Source: Vibrio sp. 16 (GTDB taxonomy: Bacteria; Pseudomonadota; Gammaproteobacteria; Enterobacterales; Vibrionaceae). Taken from it: DNA of 64,000 nucleotides. A program made the position numbers and the translations under genes. Below, piece by piece: positions 55,348 through 64,000 of the stretch. Position 1 is the first letter of the stretch. Each line of letters opens with the position of its first letter. The stretch lies in assembly GCF_963681195.1 (NCBI RefSeq), contig NZ_OY808997.1:1550001-1614000 (forward strand), written 5' to 3'. Under the pieces are notes generated by a model. That model was not told the DNA's origin and made no database searches. It saw only the letters and a list, made by a program, of their open reading frames with translations.

Positions 55348-55823
55348 GCATCCACCTTAAAGTGTCCTGACTTTCCACCTGTTTTTTCGAGCAAACGAAC
55401 CTGACCGATCACCATGTCTTTTTGCACCGCTTTACACATGTCGTAAATAGTCAGCGCCGCAACCGAAGCCGCAGTGAGTGCTTCCATCTCAACACCCGTT
55501 TTGCCGGCAAGCTTACACACAGATTCAATCCGAACCATGTTTTCAGCTTCAATCGCCTCAAGTTGTACTTCAACTTTAGAAAGCAGCAATGGGTGGCAAA
55601 GCGGAATCAGATCCCATGTTTTCTTCGCCGCCTGAATACCGGCAATTCTAGCCGTCGCGAACACGTCCCCTTTATGGTGAGAGCCAGAAACAATCAACTG
55701 CAATGTCTCAGGAGCCATGTGGACAAAGGCTTCAGCGCGCGCTTCGCGAACAGTTTCTGCTTTCGCTGACACGTCGACCATATTAGCTTCGCCCGACGCA
55801 TTGATGTGCGTAAATTCGCTCAT
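55344..55823 (-). CDS. moaC: Cyclic pyranopterin monophosphate synthase MoaC
   Basis: 159 residues; with MoaA it turns GTP into cyclic pyranopterin monophosphate. Seen: [32 protein letters not shown] and [17 protein letters not shown] with the active-site Lys and Glu. ATG at 55823 follows GAGGGA; the frame's extension upstream is rejected. 12 bp after moaB. Confidence 0.98.
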   Translation of the reverse strand: MSEFTHINASGEANMVDVSAKAETVREARAEAFVHMAPETLQLIVSGSHHKGDVFATARIAGIQAAKKTWDLIPLCHPLLLSKVEVQLEAIEAENMVRIESVCKLAGKTGVEMEALTAASVAALTIYDMCKAVQKDMVIGQVRLLEKTGGKSGHFKVDA

Positions 55824-55835
55824 ACTGTCCCTCAC

Positions 55836-56348
55836 TTATACCGATAGGTGAGGCATAAAGTTACATGGACGATGGCTTGCATCCAGCTGCTGCTTGATGA
55901 TCTTCGTCCAGCCCGTGCGACAAGCGCCCGTTGACCCTGGCATAGCAAAAATCACCGTATGGTTAGCAAATCCAGCAATCGCACGTGACTGAATCGTCGA
56001 CGTGCCGATCTCTTCGTATGACACCATACGGAACAACTCACCAAATCCTTCCACTTCTTTGTCGAACAGTGGTTTCAGCGCTTCTGGCGTGCTATCACGC
56101 GAGGTAAAGCCCGTGCCACCTGTAATCATAATGGCTTGAACATTTTCGTCAGCGATCCATTGAGAAACAATCGCGCGAATTTTGTACATATCATCGATGA
56201 CGATCTGCTTGTCCACAACGTTGTGACCCGCTTCTTTCGCGTGTTCAACAAGATAGCCGCCCGACGTATCATTTTCTTCGGTACGTGTGTCAGATACCGT
56301 CAATACGGCAATGTTTGCTGGTTGAAATTTGCTCTCTGCGTGACCCAT
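55836..56348 (-). CDS. moaB: Molybdenum cofactor biosynthesis protein MoaB
   Basis: 170-residue MoaB/MogA-fold protein with [18 protein letters not shown] and the [12 protein letters not shown] loop. MoaB binds molybdopterin; its exact step in bacteria is unsettled. 85 bp after moaA in the same operon. Confidence 0.96.
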   Translation of the reverse strand: MGHAESKFQPANIAVLTVSDTRTEENDTSGGYLVEHAKEAGHNVVDKQIVIDDMYKIRAIVSQWIADENVQAIMITGGTGFTSRDSTPEALKPLFDKEVEGFGELFRMVSYEEIGTSTIQSRAIAGFANHTVIFAMPGSTGACRTGWTKIIKQQLDASHRPCNFMPHLSV

Positions 56349-56433
56349 TGTTCACCTACCTGTAGTCAATTTGTTCTGATTTGGCCAAGTACAACGCTTA
56401 ACCAAGATAAAGATAATAACGTGTTGTCAGTGA

Positions 56434-57423
56434 TTAGCCGCCGATAGACGCAAGATGTGGCGTCATACCGGAGTTTCCATCGTGCAGGAAGTGACTGACG
56501 GATTTTGTTTGTAACTGTTCTTGGATGCGTTGAATCAACGCATCTTCTTGTGAGTCTTGCTGAAGAAGGTCGCGTAACTCAACGCCATGATCGCCAAACA
56601 AGCATAAATGCAGCTTACCCTTAGCGGAGACCCGAAGTCGGTTGCAACTCTCACAAAAGTCTTTTTCGTAAGGCATGATCAAGCCAATCTCACCTTGATA
56701 ATCTGGGTGGACAAACACTTGAGCGGGCCCATCGTTGTTCGCGCGAACCTTCAGAAGCCAACCGTTCGCAATCAGTTGATTACGAATCGCTACGCCAGAA
56801 ACGTGGTGCTTGTGGAACAGTTCATCCATCTCCCCGGTCTGCATCAGTTCGATAAAACGCAGTTGAATTGGACGATGTTTGATCCAGTTGAGAAAGGCGG
56901 GCAACTCATTGGCGTTGAGATCTTTCATCAACACGACATTGACTTTGACTTGTTCGTACCCGACTTCAAACGCGCGATCAATCCCCGACATCACTTCAGA
57001 GAATTTATTCTCACCCGTAATTTGATAGAACATGCGAGGATCTAAGCTGTCAACGCTGACATTAATGTGCGTCAGCCCAGCTTGCTTCCAGTCAGCGACC
57101 TGCTTTTCCATCCGATAGCCGTTTGTCGTCGTCGCGACTTTGGTGATACCGGGTGTTTCAGACACCGTATGGATAATATCGTTGAAGTCTTTGCGCAGGC
57201 TTGGCTCACCACCAGTGATGCGGACTTTTGACGTACCACAATCGGCAAACGCGCGAACGACGCGCTTAATTTCAGGTACGGATAAAAAAGACGAGTTTTT
57301 CTGCCCCGATGGTTTATAGCCATCAGGCAAGCAATATGTGCATTTAAAGTTACAAACGTCAGTAACGGAAAGACGCAAGTAATAAAACTTGCGATGAAAT
57401 TTATCTTCGAATTGTTGCGCCAC
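56434..57423 (-). CDS. moaA: GTP 3',8-cyclase MoaA
   Basis: 329-residue radical-SAM enzyme, exactly the E. coli length. SAM cluster Cys24, Cys28 and Cys31 in [18 protein letters not shown]; a second cluster with [20 protein letters not shown]-terminal Gly-Gly. GTG at 57423 matches the E. coli N-terminus (MASQL... versus MAQQF...); the frame runs further into the riboswitch and is not coding there. First gene of the operon. Confidence 0.97.
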   Translation of the reverse strand: MAQQFEDKFHRKFYYLRLSVTDVCNFKCTYCLPDGYKPSGQKNSSFLSVPEIKRVVRAFADCGTSKVRITGGEPSLRKDFNDIIHTVSETPGITKVATTTNGYRMEKQVADWKQAGLTHINVSVDSLDPRMFYQITGENKFSEVMSGIDRAFEVGYEQVKVNVVLMKDLNANELPAFLNWIKHRPIQLRFIELMQTGEMDELFHKHHVSGVAIRNQLIANGWLLKVRANNDGPAQVFVHPDYQGEIGLIMPYEKDFCESCNRLRVSAKGKLHLCLFGDHGVELRDLLQQDSQEDALIQRIQEQLQTKSVSHFLHDGNSGMTPHLASIGG

Positions 57424-57424
57424 G

Positions 57425-57535
57425 GAACACCTTTCCAAACACGGGAGGCAACGTCATTTCCAACCTTGCCCTTGTGACAACTTGTCACTGGCTCTACACG
57501 CTTATTTATTTACAAACTTAGCCCGCAGAGCTCGG
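57425..57535 (-). ncRNA. Moco RNA (molybdenum cofactor riboswitch)
   Basis: The moaA leader, read on the minus strand, holds GGGCAAGGTTGGAAATGACG, TTGCCTCCCGTGTTTGG and AAAGGTG in the order and spacing of the E. coli moaA leader, with a preceding CCGAGCTCTGCGGGC arm. It ends just before the GTG start, so it should govern translation of moaA. The 5' boundary is approximate. Confidence 0.88.
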
Positions 57536-57726
57536 AGTTATGGCAACTGGTTCGCGTAATATGTACACCACCAGCAGCTGTCGAGTAAAATACTTAATAT
57601 TCGTGCGTGTTTCTACCCTCGAGGTCAAAAAAACATGCACGTAACTCAAAATACCTCGTTTTGAGTATCTCCTATTAATACAATATTCTAAATTGTAGTT
57701 GGTTATAAAAAAATAAGACGAAAATA

Positions 57727-58614
57727 ATGACTTTGTATTCAAGCAAAAAAGTGGTGGCGATCGGCGGTGGGCATGGCCTTGGTCGTATTCTTGCGGCTTT
57801 AAAAGACTTCGGCGAGAACGCAACGGGAATCGTTGCAACCACAGACAACGGCGGCTCTACTGGCCGAATCCGCAGCTGCCAAGGCGGCATTGCATGGGGC
57901 GATACGCGTAACTGCATCAATCAGTTGATTACCGATCCTTCCATCAGTTCAATGATGTTTGAATACCGTTTCAAAGGCTCTGGTGAACTTGACGGCCACA
58001 ATTTGGGTAACCTCATGCTCACCGCATTAGACAACTTATCAGTGCGTCCTCTCGATGCCACAAACCTAATCCGCAACATGCTCAAAGTGGATGTCAATAT
58101 CATTCCGATGTCTGAACATCCTTCAGATTTAAAAGCGCTATCGACGGAAGGACACTGGGTGACTGGCGAAACCAGTGTTGATGAGATGCCGGAAAAATTG
58201 GTTAGGCTTGATTTGGAGCCAGAAGTCCCTGCGACAAAAGAAGGCGTGATCGCCATTGAGCAAGCGGATGCCATTATTCTCGGTCCGGGCAGTTTTTTGA
58301 CCAGTATTATGCCGCCATTGCTCCTGTCAGAAGTTGGTCGCGCGATCGCCAACAACAAGAAAGCTCAGCTTATATTCGTTGAGAACTTATCGCCTGAATT
58401 CGGCCCCGCCGGTAAAATGAGTTTGCGTGAAAAACTGGAATGGTGCGAGCGAGCCTGCCAAGGCCGACAGATAGACGTGGTGCTAGGCGAAGAAGCGCAC
58501 CCTGAACTAGAAGAGTGGAACTGTGTCACCACACCGCTCGCTTCACCCAATCGGGACTGGCGTCATGACCGAGACAAACTGCATGACGCTATTGATGCCT
58601 TACTGAGAAACTAA
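57727..58614 (+). CDS. ybhK: YvcK/YbhK (CofD-like) UDP-sugar-binding protein
   Basis: 295-residue CofD-fold protein. IGGGHGLGRILAALKDF at the N-terminus, TTDNGGSTGRIR, DGHNLGNLMLTAL and ILGPGSFLTSIMPPLL. The family binds UDP-GlcNAc-type sugars and affects carbon use and cell shape. Divergent from moaA as ybhK is in E. coli. Its last 15 bp overlap the end of luxU on the other strand. The RBS is weak. Confidence 0.93.
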   Translation: MTLYSSKKVVAIGGGHGLGRILAALKDFGENATGIVATTDNGGSTGRIRSCQGGIAWGDTRNCINQLITDPSISSMMFEYRFKGSGELDGHNLGNLMLTALDNLSVRPLDATNLIRNMLKVDVNIIPMSEHPSDLKALSTEGHWVTGETSVDEMPEKLVRLDLEPEVPATKEGVIAIEQADAIILGPGSFLTSIMPPLLLSEVGRAIANNKKAQLIFVENLSPEFGPAGKMSLREKLEWCERACQGRQIDVVLGEEAHPELEEWNCVTTPLASPNRDWRHDRDKLHDAIDALLRN

Positions 58615-58941
58615 ACGCTGATAGTGCGATTCGGTTTCACTCAGTAGGTCAATCATCTTGTCTCGGCTACTGTTTGGGTCAAACGATTGACCGGCTTTTG
58701 CCATAGAATCCAACTCTATGGCATAAGCACACAGCACCTCAGCCCCAAAGCTCGCAGCACTACTTTTGAGTGCATGACTGATCTCTTTTAGATAAGACAC
58801 CACATCCAAGCTCGCATCATCAGTCAGCTTGCTTTTGTACTGGGCCAGCTCGCCTAAGAATATATCAAGGAGAATGGGGACATTGTCCGCGCCAATCTCG
58901 CTGGCCAAACGCTCAATTTTCTCTTTGTTTAATACATCCAT
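58600..58941 (-). CDS. luxU: Phosphorelay protein LuxU
   Basis: 113-residue HPt protein of the vibrio quorum-sensing relay, passing phosphate from the LuxQ/CqsS/LuxN-type sensors to LuxO. Begins MDVLNKEKIERLASEIGADN; phosphoacceptor His56 lies in SHALKSSAASFG. Starts 5 bp after luxO's stop, so it is co-transcribed. Its 3' end overlaps ybhK by 15 bp. Confidence 0.97.
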   Translation of the reverse strand: MDVLNKEKIERLASEIGADNVPILLDIFLGELAQYKSKLTDDASLDVVSYLKEISHALKSSAASFGAEVLCAYAIELDSMAKAGQSFDPNSSRDKMIDLLSETESHYQRLVSQ

Positions 58942-58946
58942 GATAA

Positions 58947-60341
58947 TTACTGTGTTTCCTTCAAATTCCATGATTGCAGCTTGCGATAGATGGTCGATGG
59001 ACTGACATCCAAATAGCCCGCCGCTTTAGGGATATTGCCATCACATGCCTTAATAGCTTGCTCAATGGCTCGCTTTTCCGTTAACCAAAGTGGGAAAATG
59101 TCTTGCACTGAAAACTCATCAGACACAGGCAAATCAACCCGAATTTGGTTCTCCGTCGGTTTGTTTAATGGCGGAGGCAACATAGACAAATCAATTTCCT
59201 TGCCATTATTGAGCACCACAACATTACGCAACACATTTTGCAATTGGCGCACATTTCCTGGCCACTCGTAGCTGGCAAATCGATCTACTACCTGCGGAGA
59301 TAAGCGGACGAAATCCTTACCTTCTTCTTTTGACATAAAGCCCAGCAGCGAATAGGCAATTTCAATGATGTCGTCACCGCGCTCGCGCAATGGGGGTAAG
59401 TGAAGCGGGATAACATACAAACGGTAGTACAAGTCTTCCCTAAAACGCCCCTCCTCCACTTCTTTCCAAGGGTCACGGTTGGTCGCGCACACAAAACGAA
59501 CATCCACGCTTTTCATTTTAGACGATCCCACCTTCTGGAAGGTGCCTGTCTGAATAAAACGCAAAAGCTTGGTCTGTAAGTCGAGATCCATTTCACACAA
59601 CTCATCAAGAAACAGAGTTCCGCCATCGGCCAGTTCAGCCGCTCCTTGACGATCGGTCGCGGCACCGGTAAATGCCCCTTTAACGTGACCGAACAGTTCA
59701 CTTTCAATCAAGTCTTTTGGAATCGCAGCACAGTTAATCGCGATAAACGGTTTATCACCGCGCTTGCTGGTTGCATGGATCGCTTCTGCACACACCTCTT
59801 TACCCGTACCACTCTCACCGGTGATGAAGATACTGGCTTTACTCGACGCCGCAGAGTCAATGGTTCGATAAACCGCCTGCATTGTCTGACTACTACCGAT
59901 AAACCCTTGATAGCCCTGGTTACCTGGATAGTCAGCCTCGTTTTTCAACTTACTCGCTTTGCGTAATGCATTGTTGACGGTGACACGCAGTCGGTCGGCT
60001 TCACAGGGCTTAATTAAGAAATCCTGTGCGCCGTGACGCATCGCCTCTACCGCCGTATCGATAGAGCCATGCGCGGTCATAAATACAACTGGCACGTCTG
60101 GGTTTTTCTTTTTCACCGCGTAAAGTACATCCATCCCTGTCATATCGGGAAGACGCAAATCAAGGAGAATAAGGTCGGGGGTTCGAAAGTTAAGGCTTTC
60201 GATTGCATCCCGTCCTGTACCGACAATATTGATGTCGATGCAAAGCGGGGTTAGATAGGAACGATAAAGAGCCGCGACAGACGCGGTATCCTCAACCATC
60301 AGCAAATATTTTGCGTTCTGATTATCTGTGTGTTCTTGCAT
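58947..60341 (-). CDS. luxO: Quorum-sensing sigma54 response regulator LuxO
   Basis: 464-residue NtrC-family activator. Receiver domain with phosphoacceptor Asp61, AAA+ domain with Walker A GESGTGKE near 175 and the sigma54-contacting GAFTGA at 222-227, and a Fis-type helix-turn-helix at the C-terminus ([21 protein letters not shown]). At low cell density phosphorylated LuxO activates the Qrr genes. Divergent from qrr1; the leader contains TTGGCTAGG, complementary to Qrr1. First gene of luxO-luxU. Confidence 0.98.
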   Translation of the reverse strand: MQEHTDNQNAKYLLMVEDTASVAALYRSYLTPLCIDINIVGTGRDAIESLNFRTPDLILLDLRLPDMTGMDVLYAVKKKNPDVPVVFMTAHGSIDTAVEAMRHGAQDFLIKPCEADRLRVTVNNALRKASKLKNEADYPGNQGYQGFIGSSQTMQAVYRTIDSAASSKASIFITGESGTGKEVCAEAIHATSKRGDKPFIAINCAAIPKDLIESELFGHVKGAFTGAATDRQGAAELADGGTLFLDELCEMDLDLQTKLLRFIQTGTFQKVGSSKMKSVDVRFVCATNRDPWKEVEEGRFREDLYYRLYVIPLHLPPLRERGDDIIEIAYSLLGFMSKEEGKDFVRLSPQVVDRFASYEWPGNVRQLQNVLRNVVVLNNGKEIDLSMLPPPLNKPTENQIRVDLPVSDEFSVQDIFPLWLTEKRAIEQAIKACDGNIPKAAGYLDVSPSTIYRKLQSWNLKETQ

Positions 60342-60390
60342 AGCCTAGCCAATTATTATTTTGCAATTTGTTAAATGATTGCATTGCGCT

Positions 60391-60403
60391 TTGCATTTTG
60401 CAA
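60391..60403. promoter_or_regulatory. LuxO binding site upstream of qrr1
   Basis: TTGCATTTTGCAA is a perfect match to TTGCA-W3-TGCAA and lies about 100 bp before the qrr1 start. Partial copies (TTGCAATTTG at 60361 and TTGCATTGCG at 60380) sit beside it, suggesting a second, weaker site. Confidence 0.85.
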
Positions 60404-60464
60404 ATTGATTGGGCTATTTTGGCAAAAATTAGTAGGAATTTGGATGAATCACGCACAATATTTG

Positions 60465-60480
60465 TGGCACGGTATCTGCT
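60465..60480 (+). promoter_or_regulatory. Sigma54 promoter of qrr1
   Basis: TGGCAC (-24) and TGCT (-12) are 6 bp apart, matching TGGCAC-N5-TTGC, and lie 11 bp before the RNA start at 60491. Confidence 0.9.
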
Positions 60481-60490
60481 AAAACTACTA

Positions 60491-60586
60491 TGACCCTCAT
60501 GGGTCACCTAGCCAACTGACGTTGTTAGTGAATGTATTATTCACAAATTACAGCCAATAGATACTTTATCTATTGGCTATTTTTTT
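60491..60586 (+). ncRNA. qrr1: Quorum-regulatory small RNA Qrr1
   Basis: About 96 nt. Starts TGACCCTCATGGGTCACC (first hairpin), then the target-binding block CCTAGCCAACTGACGTTG, an AT-rich linker and a terminator hairpin AGCCAATAGAT/ATCTATTGGCT followed by T residues. All match the vibrio Qrr1 plan. It acts with Hfq on luxR/hapR-type and aphA mRNAs; here it also pairs with luxO. Confidence 0.95.
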
Positions 60587-60601
60587 ATCTTGATAAAACC
60601 G

Positions 60602-62632
60602 TTAACTGTTGGCGATAAATTGCTGACGCAGTTTTTCGATCTGATCGCGCTTTTCTGCCGCCAATTCAAACTCCAGGTCTTGTGCATGTTGATACATTTG
60701 CGCTTCTAGTTTGCTGATCTCTTTCTCAAGCTGTTGTGGTGTCATGACATCATAACGTTGTGACGATTCCGCTACCTTCGATAACGGTACCGCTTTACTC
60801 ACACGCTGCTTCTTACTCTTGGTGATATCACCGAGCTCCATGATGTCTTTAATGTTGCGTTTCAGAGCTTGTGGTTCAATGCCCATTTTTGCATTGTATT
60901 CCTGCTGCTTCTCACGACGGCGATTGGTCTCATCCATCGCTTTCTTCATCGATTTGGTGATCGAATCCGCGTACAGGATCGCTTTACCACTGACATTTCG
61001 CGCAGCACGACCAATGGTCTGAATTAATGACCGTTCGGAGCGAAGGAAACCTTCTTTGTCGGCATCTAGGATCGCAACTAAAGACACTTCCGGCATGTCC
61101 AAGCCCTCACGTAACAAGTTGATGCCGACCAAGACATCGAACTCACCCAGGCGCAGGTCGCGGATAATTTCAACACGCTCAACCGTATCAATATCAGAGT
61201 GGAGATAGCGCACTTTCACATCATGTTCCGTAAGGTACTCAGTCAAATCCTCCGCCATACGCTTAGTGAGTGTGGTAACCAGAACACGCTCATCTTTAAC
61301 AGAGCGAATTCGAATCTCAGACAACAGGTCATCAACTTGGGTTGCCACAGGGCGCACTTCTAATTCAGGGTCAAGTAAGCCAGTAGGACGAACCACCTGA
61401 TCAGCGATCTCGTTGTCAGATTTTTCCAGCTCATAATTACCGGGCGTCGCTGAGACAAAAATGGTTTGCGGAGCAATAGATTCAAACTCCTCAAACTTCA
61501 TTGGTCGGTTATCAAGTGCCGAAGGTAGGCGAAAACCAAACTCTACCAAGGTCTCTTTACGAGAACGGTCACCTTTATACATGGCGCCAATCTGTGGCAC
61601 GGTGACGTGCGATTCATCGATGATTAGAAGGCCATCATGAGGAAGATAGTCAAACAAAGTCGGAGGCGGCTCTCCCTCTTTGCGCCCACTCAAGTAACGA
61701 GAGTAGTTTTCGATTCCAGAACAAAAACCGAGTTCGTTCATCATTTCTATATCGAACTGAGTACGCTGTGAGATCCGCTGTTCTTCAAGCAGTTTGTTGT
61801 TTTCTAGGAGATACTTTTTACGTGACTCCAATTCGACCTTGATGTTTTCAATCGCATCTAGAATCCGGTCACGTGGGGTTACATAGTGGGTCTTCGGGTA
61901 AATAGTGAAACGTGGTAAATCGCGCTGTTTTACCACACCGGTCAGTGGGTCAAAAATGCTAATGCAGTCAATTTCATCATCAAACATCTCAATACGAACC
62001 GCATCTTGATCCGATTCTGCAGGGAAAATGTCGATCACCTCTCCCCTAACGCGAAATTGACCGCGCTCAAAGGCAACATCATTACGACTGTATTGGAGCT
62101 CTGCAAGACGACGCAAAATATCGCGCTGATCTAAAACATCACCGCGACGAATATGCAGCATCATTTGCAGATACGCTTCTGGATCACCCAAGCCATAAAT
62201 CGCGGAGACCGACGCAACAATAATGGCATCTTTTCGCTCGAGCAGTGCTTTGGTGGCAGACAAACGCATCTGCTCAATATGTGCGTTTACTGAAGCGTCT
62301 TTTTCAATGAAGGTGTCTGTTGTTGGGACATAGGCTTCTGGTTGGTAATAGTCGTAATACGAGACAAAGTATTCAACCGCATTGTGAGGAAAAAATGATT
62401 TCATTTCCCCATACAGCTGCGCTGCTAGCGTTTTATTCGGTGCTAAGAGAATGGCTGGTCGTTGCGCTTTGGCGATCACATTCGCTAAAGTAAACGTCTT
62501 ACCAGACCCTGTTACCCCGAGCAAAGTTTGGTGGGCTAACCCTGAATCTAAACCTTCTAGCAACTGATTGATGGCGGTCGGCTGATCACCCGATGGCTGA
62601 TAATCCGATACCAATTCAAATACTTTACCCAT
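60602..62632 (-). CDS. uvrB: Excinuclease ABC subunit B
   Basis: 676-residue UvrB of nucleotide excision repair. Walker [14 protein letters not shown], beta-hairpin [35 protein letters not shown], and the C-terminal UVR domain ([24 protein letters not shown]). ATG at 62632 (MGKVFELVS) has GAGG six bases before it. A perfect LexA box lies 45 bp upstream, so it belongs to the SOS regulon. Confidence 0.99.
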   Translation of the reverse strand: MGKVFELVSDYQPSGDQPTAINQLLEGLDSGLAHQTLLGVTGSGKTFTLANVIAKAQRPAILLAPNKTLAAQLYGEMKSFFPHNAVEYFVSYYDYYQPEAYVPTTDTFIEKDASVNAHIEQMRLSATKALLERKDAIIVASVSAIYGLGDPEAYLQMMLHIRRGDVLDQRDILRRLAELQYSRNDVAFERGQFRVRGEVIDIFPAESDQDAVRIEMFDDEIDCISIFDPLTGVVKQRDLPRFTIYPKTHYVTPRDRILDAIENIKVELESRKKYLLENNKLLEEQRISQRTQFDIEMMNELGFCSGIENYSRYLSGRKEGEPPPTLFDYLPHDGLLIIDESHVTVPQIGAMYKGDRSRKETLVEFGFRLPSALDNRPMKFEEFESIAPQTIFVSATPGNYELEKSDNEIADQVVRPTGLLDPELEVRPVATQVDDLLSEIRIRSVKDERVLVTTLTKRMAEDLTEYLTEHDVKVRYLHSDIDTVERVEIIRDLRLGEFDVLVGINLLREGLDMPEVSLVAILDADKEGFLRSERSLIQTIGRAARNVSGKAILYADSITKSMKKAMDETNRRREKQQEYNAKMGIEPQALKRNIKDIMELGDITKSKKQRVSKAVPLSKVAESSQRYDVMTPQQLEKEISKLEAQMYQHAQDLEFELAAEKRDQIEKLRQQFIANS

Positions 62633-62676
62633 AGACACCTCGGCCCTATCCACTTTTCATCAATCCATTATTGTGA

Positions 62677-62692
62677 CTGTATAAATATACAG
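62677..62692. promoter_or_regulatory. LexA (SOS) box of uvrB
   Basis: CTGTATAAATATACAG matches the LexA consensus CTGT-N8-ACAG perfectly, 45 bp before the uvrB start. Confidence 0.93.
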
Positions 62693-63133
62693 AAACAATA
62701 GCTGAGGAAAAAATATCTCGCTGTTTTAATAAATTTGTACTGTGATCGCTAGATCATCAATTTCAATCCTGTTACTATCTTCCGCCCTAGCAGAGACCAC
62801 TTCTCAAAAAGCCTTTCAAATAGCTCACAAGTTATTCACATTTTCCCGCAACATCACTTGATCACAGAAATGATCCACTCGATCCAATTTAGTCACCAAA
62901 TGACTAAAAATTAACCTGACGCTTTATTATACAACCGGTTACAAAATGATCTTTATTGATTATTTTTAGACTTAATACTCTACAAATCGATTGTTTATTA
63001 ATTGCTCAAGTTTAATTAACATAGTTATCCACAATTTTGGTGGATAAGTAAATCTAGCCTTTGTCTGATAAGGGCTACAAGAAAGTAAAGTTTTTTATTA
63101 CGCAAAAAATCATCATTCACAGCCTATTTAGTA
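62693..63133. other. Long AT-rich gene-free region between uvrB and tRNA-Asn
   Basis: About 440 bp with no credible gene. A dyad TTTAGTCA-5-TGACTAAA lies at 62888-62908. Several GATC sites cluster near 62750-62885. No RNA fold was recognised. Confidence 0.4.
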
Positions 63134-63162
63134 TTGACAGGGTCAAACTGGATCGTTAAGAT
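63134..63162 (+). promoter_or_regulatory. Promoter of tRNA-Asn
   Basis: Consensus -35 TTGACA, 17-bp spacer, -10 TAAGAT, then a GC-rich discriminator (GCCCCGC) typical of stringently controlled stable-RNA promoters. Confidence 0.85.
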
Positions 63163-63181
63163 TCGCCCCGCTTAAAGCAAT

Positions 63182-63257
63182 TCCTCCTTAGCTCAGTTGG
63201 TAGAGCGACGGACTGTTAATCCGCAGGTCGCTGGTTCGAGCCCAGCAGGAGGAGCCA
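63182..63257 (+). tRNA. tRNA-Asn (anticodon GTT)
   Basis: 76 nt with encoded CCA. Acceptor TCCTCCT/AGGAGGA; anticodon loop CTGTTAA reads GTT; T-loop GGTTCGAGCCC. Confidence 0.97.
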
Positions 63258-63266
63258 GATTTAGAG

Positions 63267-63296
63267 AAAAGCCCAATCGAGAGATTGGGCTTTTTT
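63267..63296 (+). terminator. Terminator after tRNA-Asn
   Basis: 12-bp stem AAAAGCCCAATC/GATTGGGCTTTT, GAGA loop, T-run. Confidence 0.93.
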
Positions 63297-63505
63297 CGTA
63301 TTGATGGCGTTTACAACCTAAGTTCGATCGCGCTACACCCATCTGATAAGCATCGACGACCCTCTCTATCGATATTTCGTGCGACTTTTTGCCACCAAAT
63401 CCGTATAAATTTCACTCAACAGCATAAAACCTTATCTTTCCTTGGTTGTTATTGGCTTGGCAAAGCACGATAATATCGGGATCGGAATTTCTCAAATAAA
63501 TAACT

Positions 63506-64000
63506 ATGACCGAATATCTTTTGTTGTTGGTAGGCACTGTCCTAGTAAACAACTTTGTACTGGTGAAGTTTTTGGGCTTATGTCCATTTATGGGCGTGTC
63601 AAAAAAACTGGAAACAGCAATCGGAATGGGGTTAGCGACAACGTTCGTTTTGACCCTCGCCTCCGTGTGCGCCTACCTTGTTGAAAACTACATTCTAGCG
63701 CCTCTTGGTCTTCAATATCTCAGGACCATGAGCTTCATTCTAGTGATTGCTGTTGTCGTACAGTTCACGGAAATGGTGGTCCATAAAACCAGCCCAACAC
63801 TCTACCGCTTACTGGGGATTTTCTTACCCCTTATCACGACCAACTGTGCGGTTCTGGGTGTCGCGTTACTCAATATCAATGAAAACCATAACTTTATTGA
63901 ATCCATCATTTATGGTTTTGGTGCTGCGGTGGGATTCTCGTTAGTGCTGATTCTGTTTGCTTCCATGCGTGAACGTATTACCGCGGCTGACGTACCCGCT
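63506..64000 (+). CDS. rsxA: RsxA/RnfA electron-transport complex subunit (cut by window edge)
   Basis: First 165 residues of a subunit of the membrane ion-pumping Rnf/Rsx complex, which couples NADH-ferredoxin chemistry to Na+ or H+ movement and helps reset Sox[21 protein letters not shown] begins the first of several helices; [19 protein letters not shown] and [17 protein letters not shown] are conserved. The frame stays open to position 64000. The remaining rsx genes lie beyond the window. Confidence 0.95.
   Translation, partial: MTEYLLLLVGTVLVNNFVLVKFLGLCPFMGVSKKLETAIGMGLATTFVLTLASVCAYLVENYILAPLGLQYLRTMSFILVIAVVVQFTEMVVHKTSPTLYRLLGIFLPLITTNCAVLGVALLNINENHNFIESIIYGFGAAVGFSLVLILFASMRERITAADVPA

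Noticed and set aside
57424-57438. N-terminal extension of MoaA
   Set aside because: The extra codons fall in the riboswitch expression platform, and GTG at 57423 matches the E. coli protein start.
57072-57488. Minus-strand frame of 138 codons across moaA and its leader
   Set aside because: Out of frame with moaA and explained by the moaA gene plus the Moco RNA.
63285-63944. Three short plus-strand frames near the right edge
   Set aside because: They are other-frame shadows of the true rsxA start or lie over the tRNA-Asn terminator.
1-64000. Mobile element, prophage, integron or CRISPR array
   Set aside because: No transposase, integrase, attC-like or direct-repeat spacer pattern was seen; tRNA genes here have no flanking integrase or repeated 3' end.

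Overview
The window is chromosomal DNA of a Vibrio-type gammaproteobacterium. The strongest evidence is the quorum-sensing block luxU-luxO with a divergent, sigma54-dependent Qrr small RNA (58600-60586). It is supported by conserved enteric/vibrio gene groups: minCDE, adhE-ychE, yejKLM, grxD-sodB, udk/mrp/metG, moaABCDE-yvcK, uvrB and rsxA. No insertion sequence, integrase, phage gene or CRISPR array was seen. Genus assignment is inference from gene content and order; the species cannot be named from this.

Layout. 1-9921 is the most accessory-looking part. It holds a two-component system (kinase cut by the window edge), SelO, a nitrate/nitrite-type chemoreceptor, a large secreted lectin/beta-propeller protein resembling the Vibrio biofilm matrix proteins RbmC and Bap1, a DUF2913-like protein and an RDD membrane protein. 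10052-17686 carries a HAD phosphatase, tRNA-Arg, folD with a PUR box, a NupC nucleoside transporter, a LysR regulator, an MltB-type lytic transglycosylase, YcgL and minCDE. 18024-30519 carries adhE, ychE, a potassium channel, asd, an NhaC antiporter, a membrane-bound HPt protein and yejK/yejL/yejM. 30572-34305 carries tRNA-Pro, tRNA-Ser, a deacetylase, a Fur-box palindrome with a tiny membrane ORF, an SDR enzyme and a PEBP-AraC pair. 34302-41140 carries topB, grxD, sodB, a VC2046-type protein, a degenerate SDR, a low-molecular-weight phosphatase, cobO and a solute-binding protein. 41187-50104 carries asmA, udk, mrp, metG, two conserved hypotheticals and udp. 50370-58614 carries a ZntA-type metal ATPase, a CBS protein, NrtS, a diguanylate cyclase, and moaABCDE behind a Moco riboswitch, then yvcK. 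58600-64000 carries luxU, luxO, qrr1, uvrB, tRNA-Asn and the start of rsxA.

Regulation is unusually readable. Directly visible sites include a perfect LexA box (uvrB), a ZntR-like operator with a 20-bp spacer (metal ATPase), a PUR box (folD), CRP-like sites at udp and nupC, a perfect Fur 7-1-7 core inside a 39-bp palindrome, a sigma54 promoter plus LuxO site at qrr1, a Moco riboswitch, and canonical promoters at all four tRNA genes. Qrr1 also carries nine bases perfectly complementary to the luxO leader.

Best candidates for new biology: the RbmC/Bap1-like protein with a 12-bp-arm palindrome upstream; two unannotated small membrane proteins of 33 and 38 residues, the second next to the Fur palindrome; the membrane-anchored HPt protein; the C-rich, G-poor leader of the NhaC gene; and the inverted-repeat pair in front of the PEBP-AraC operon.
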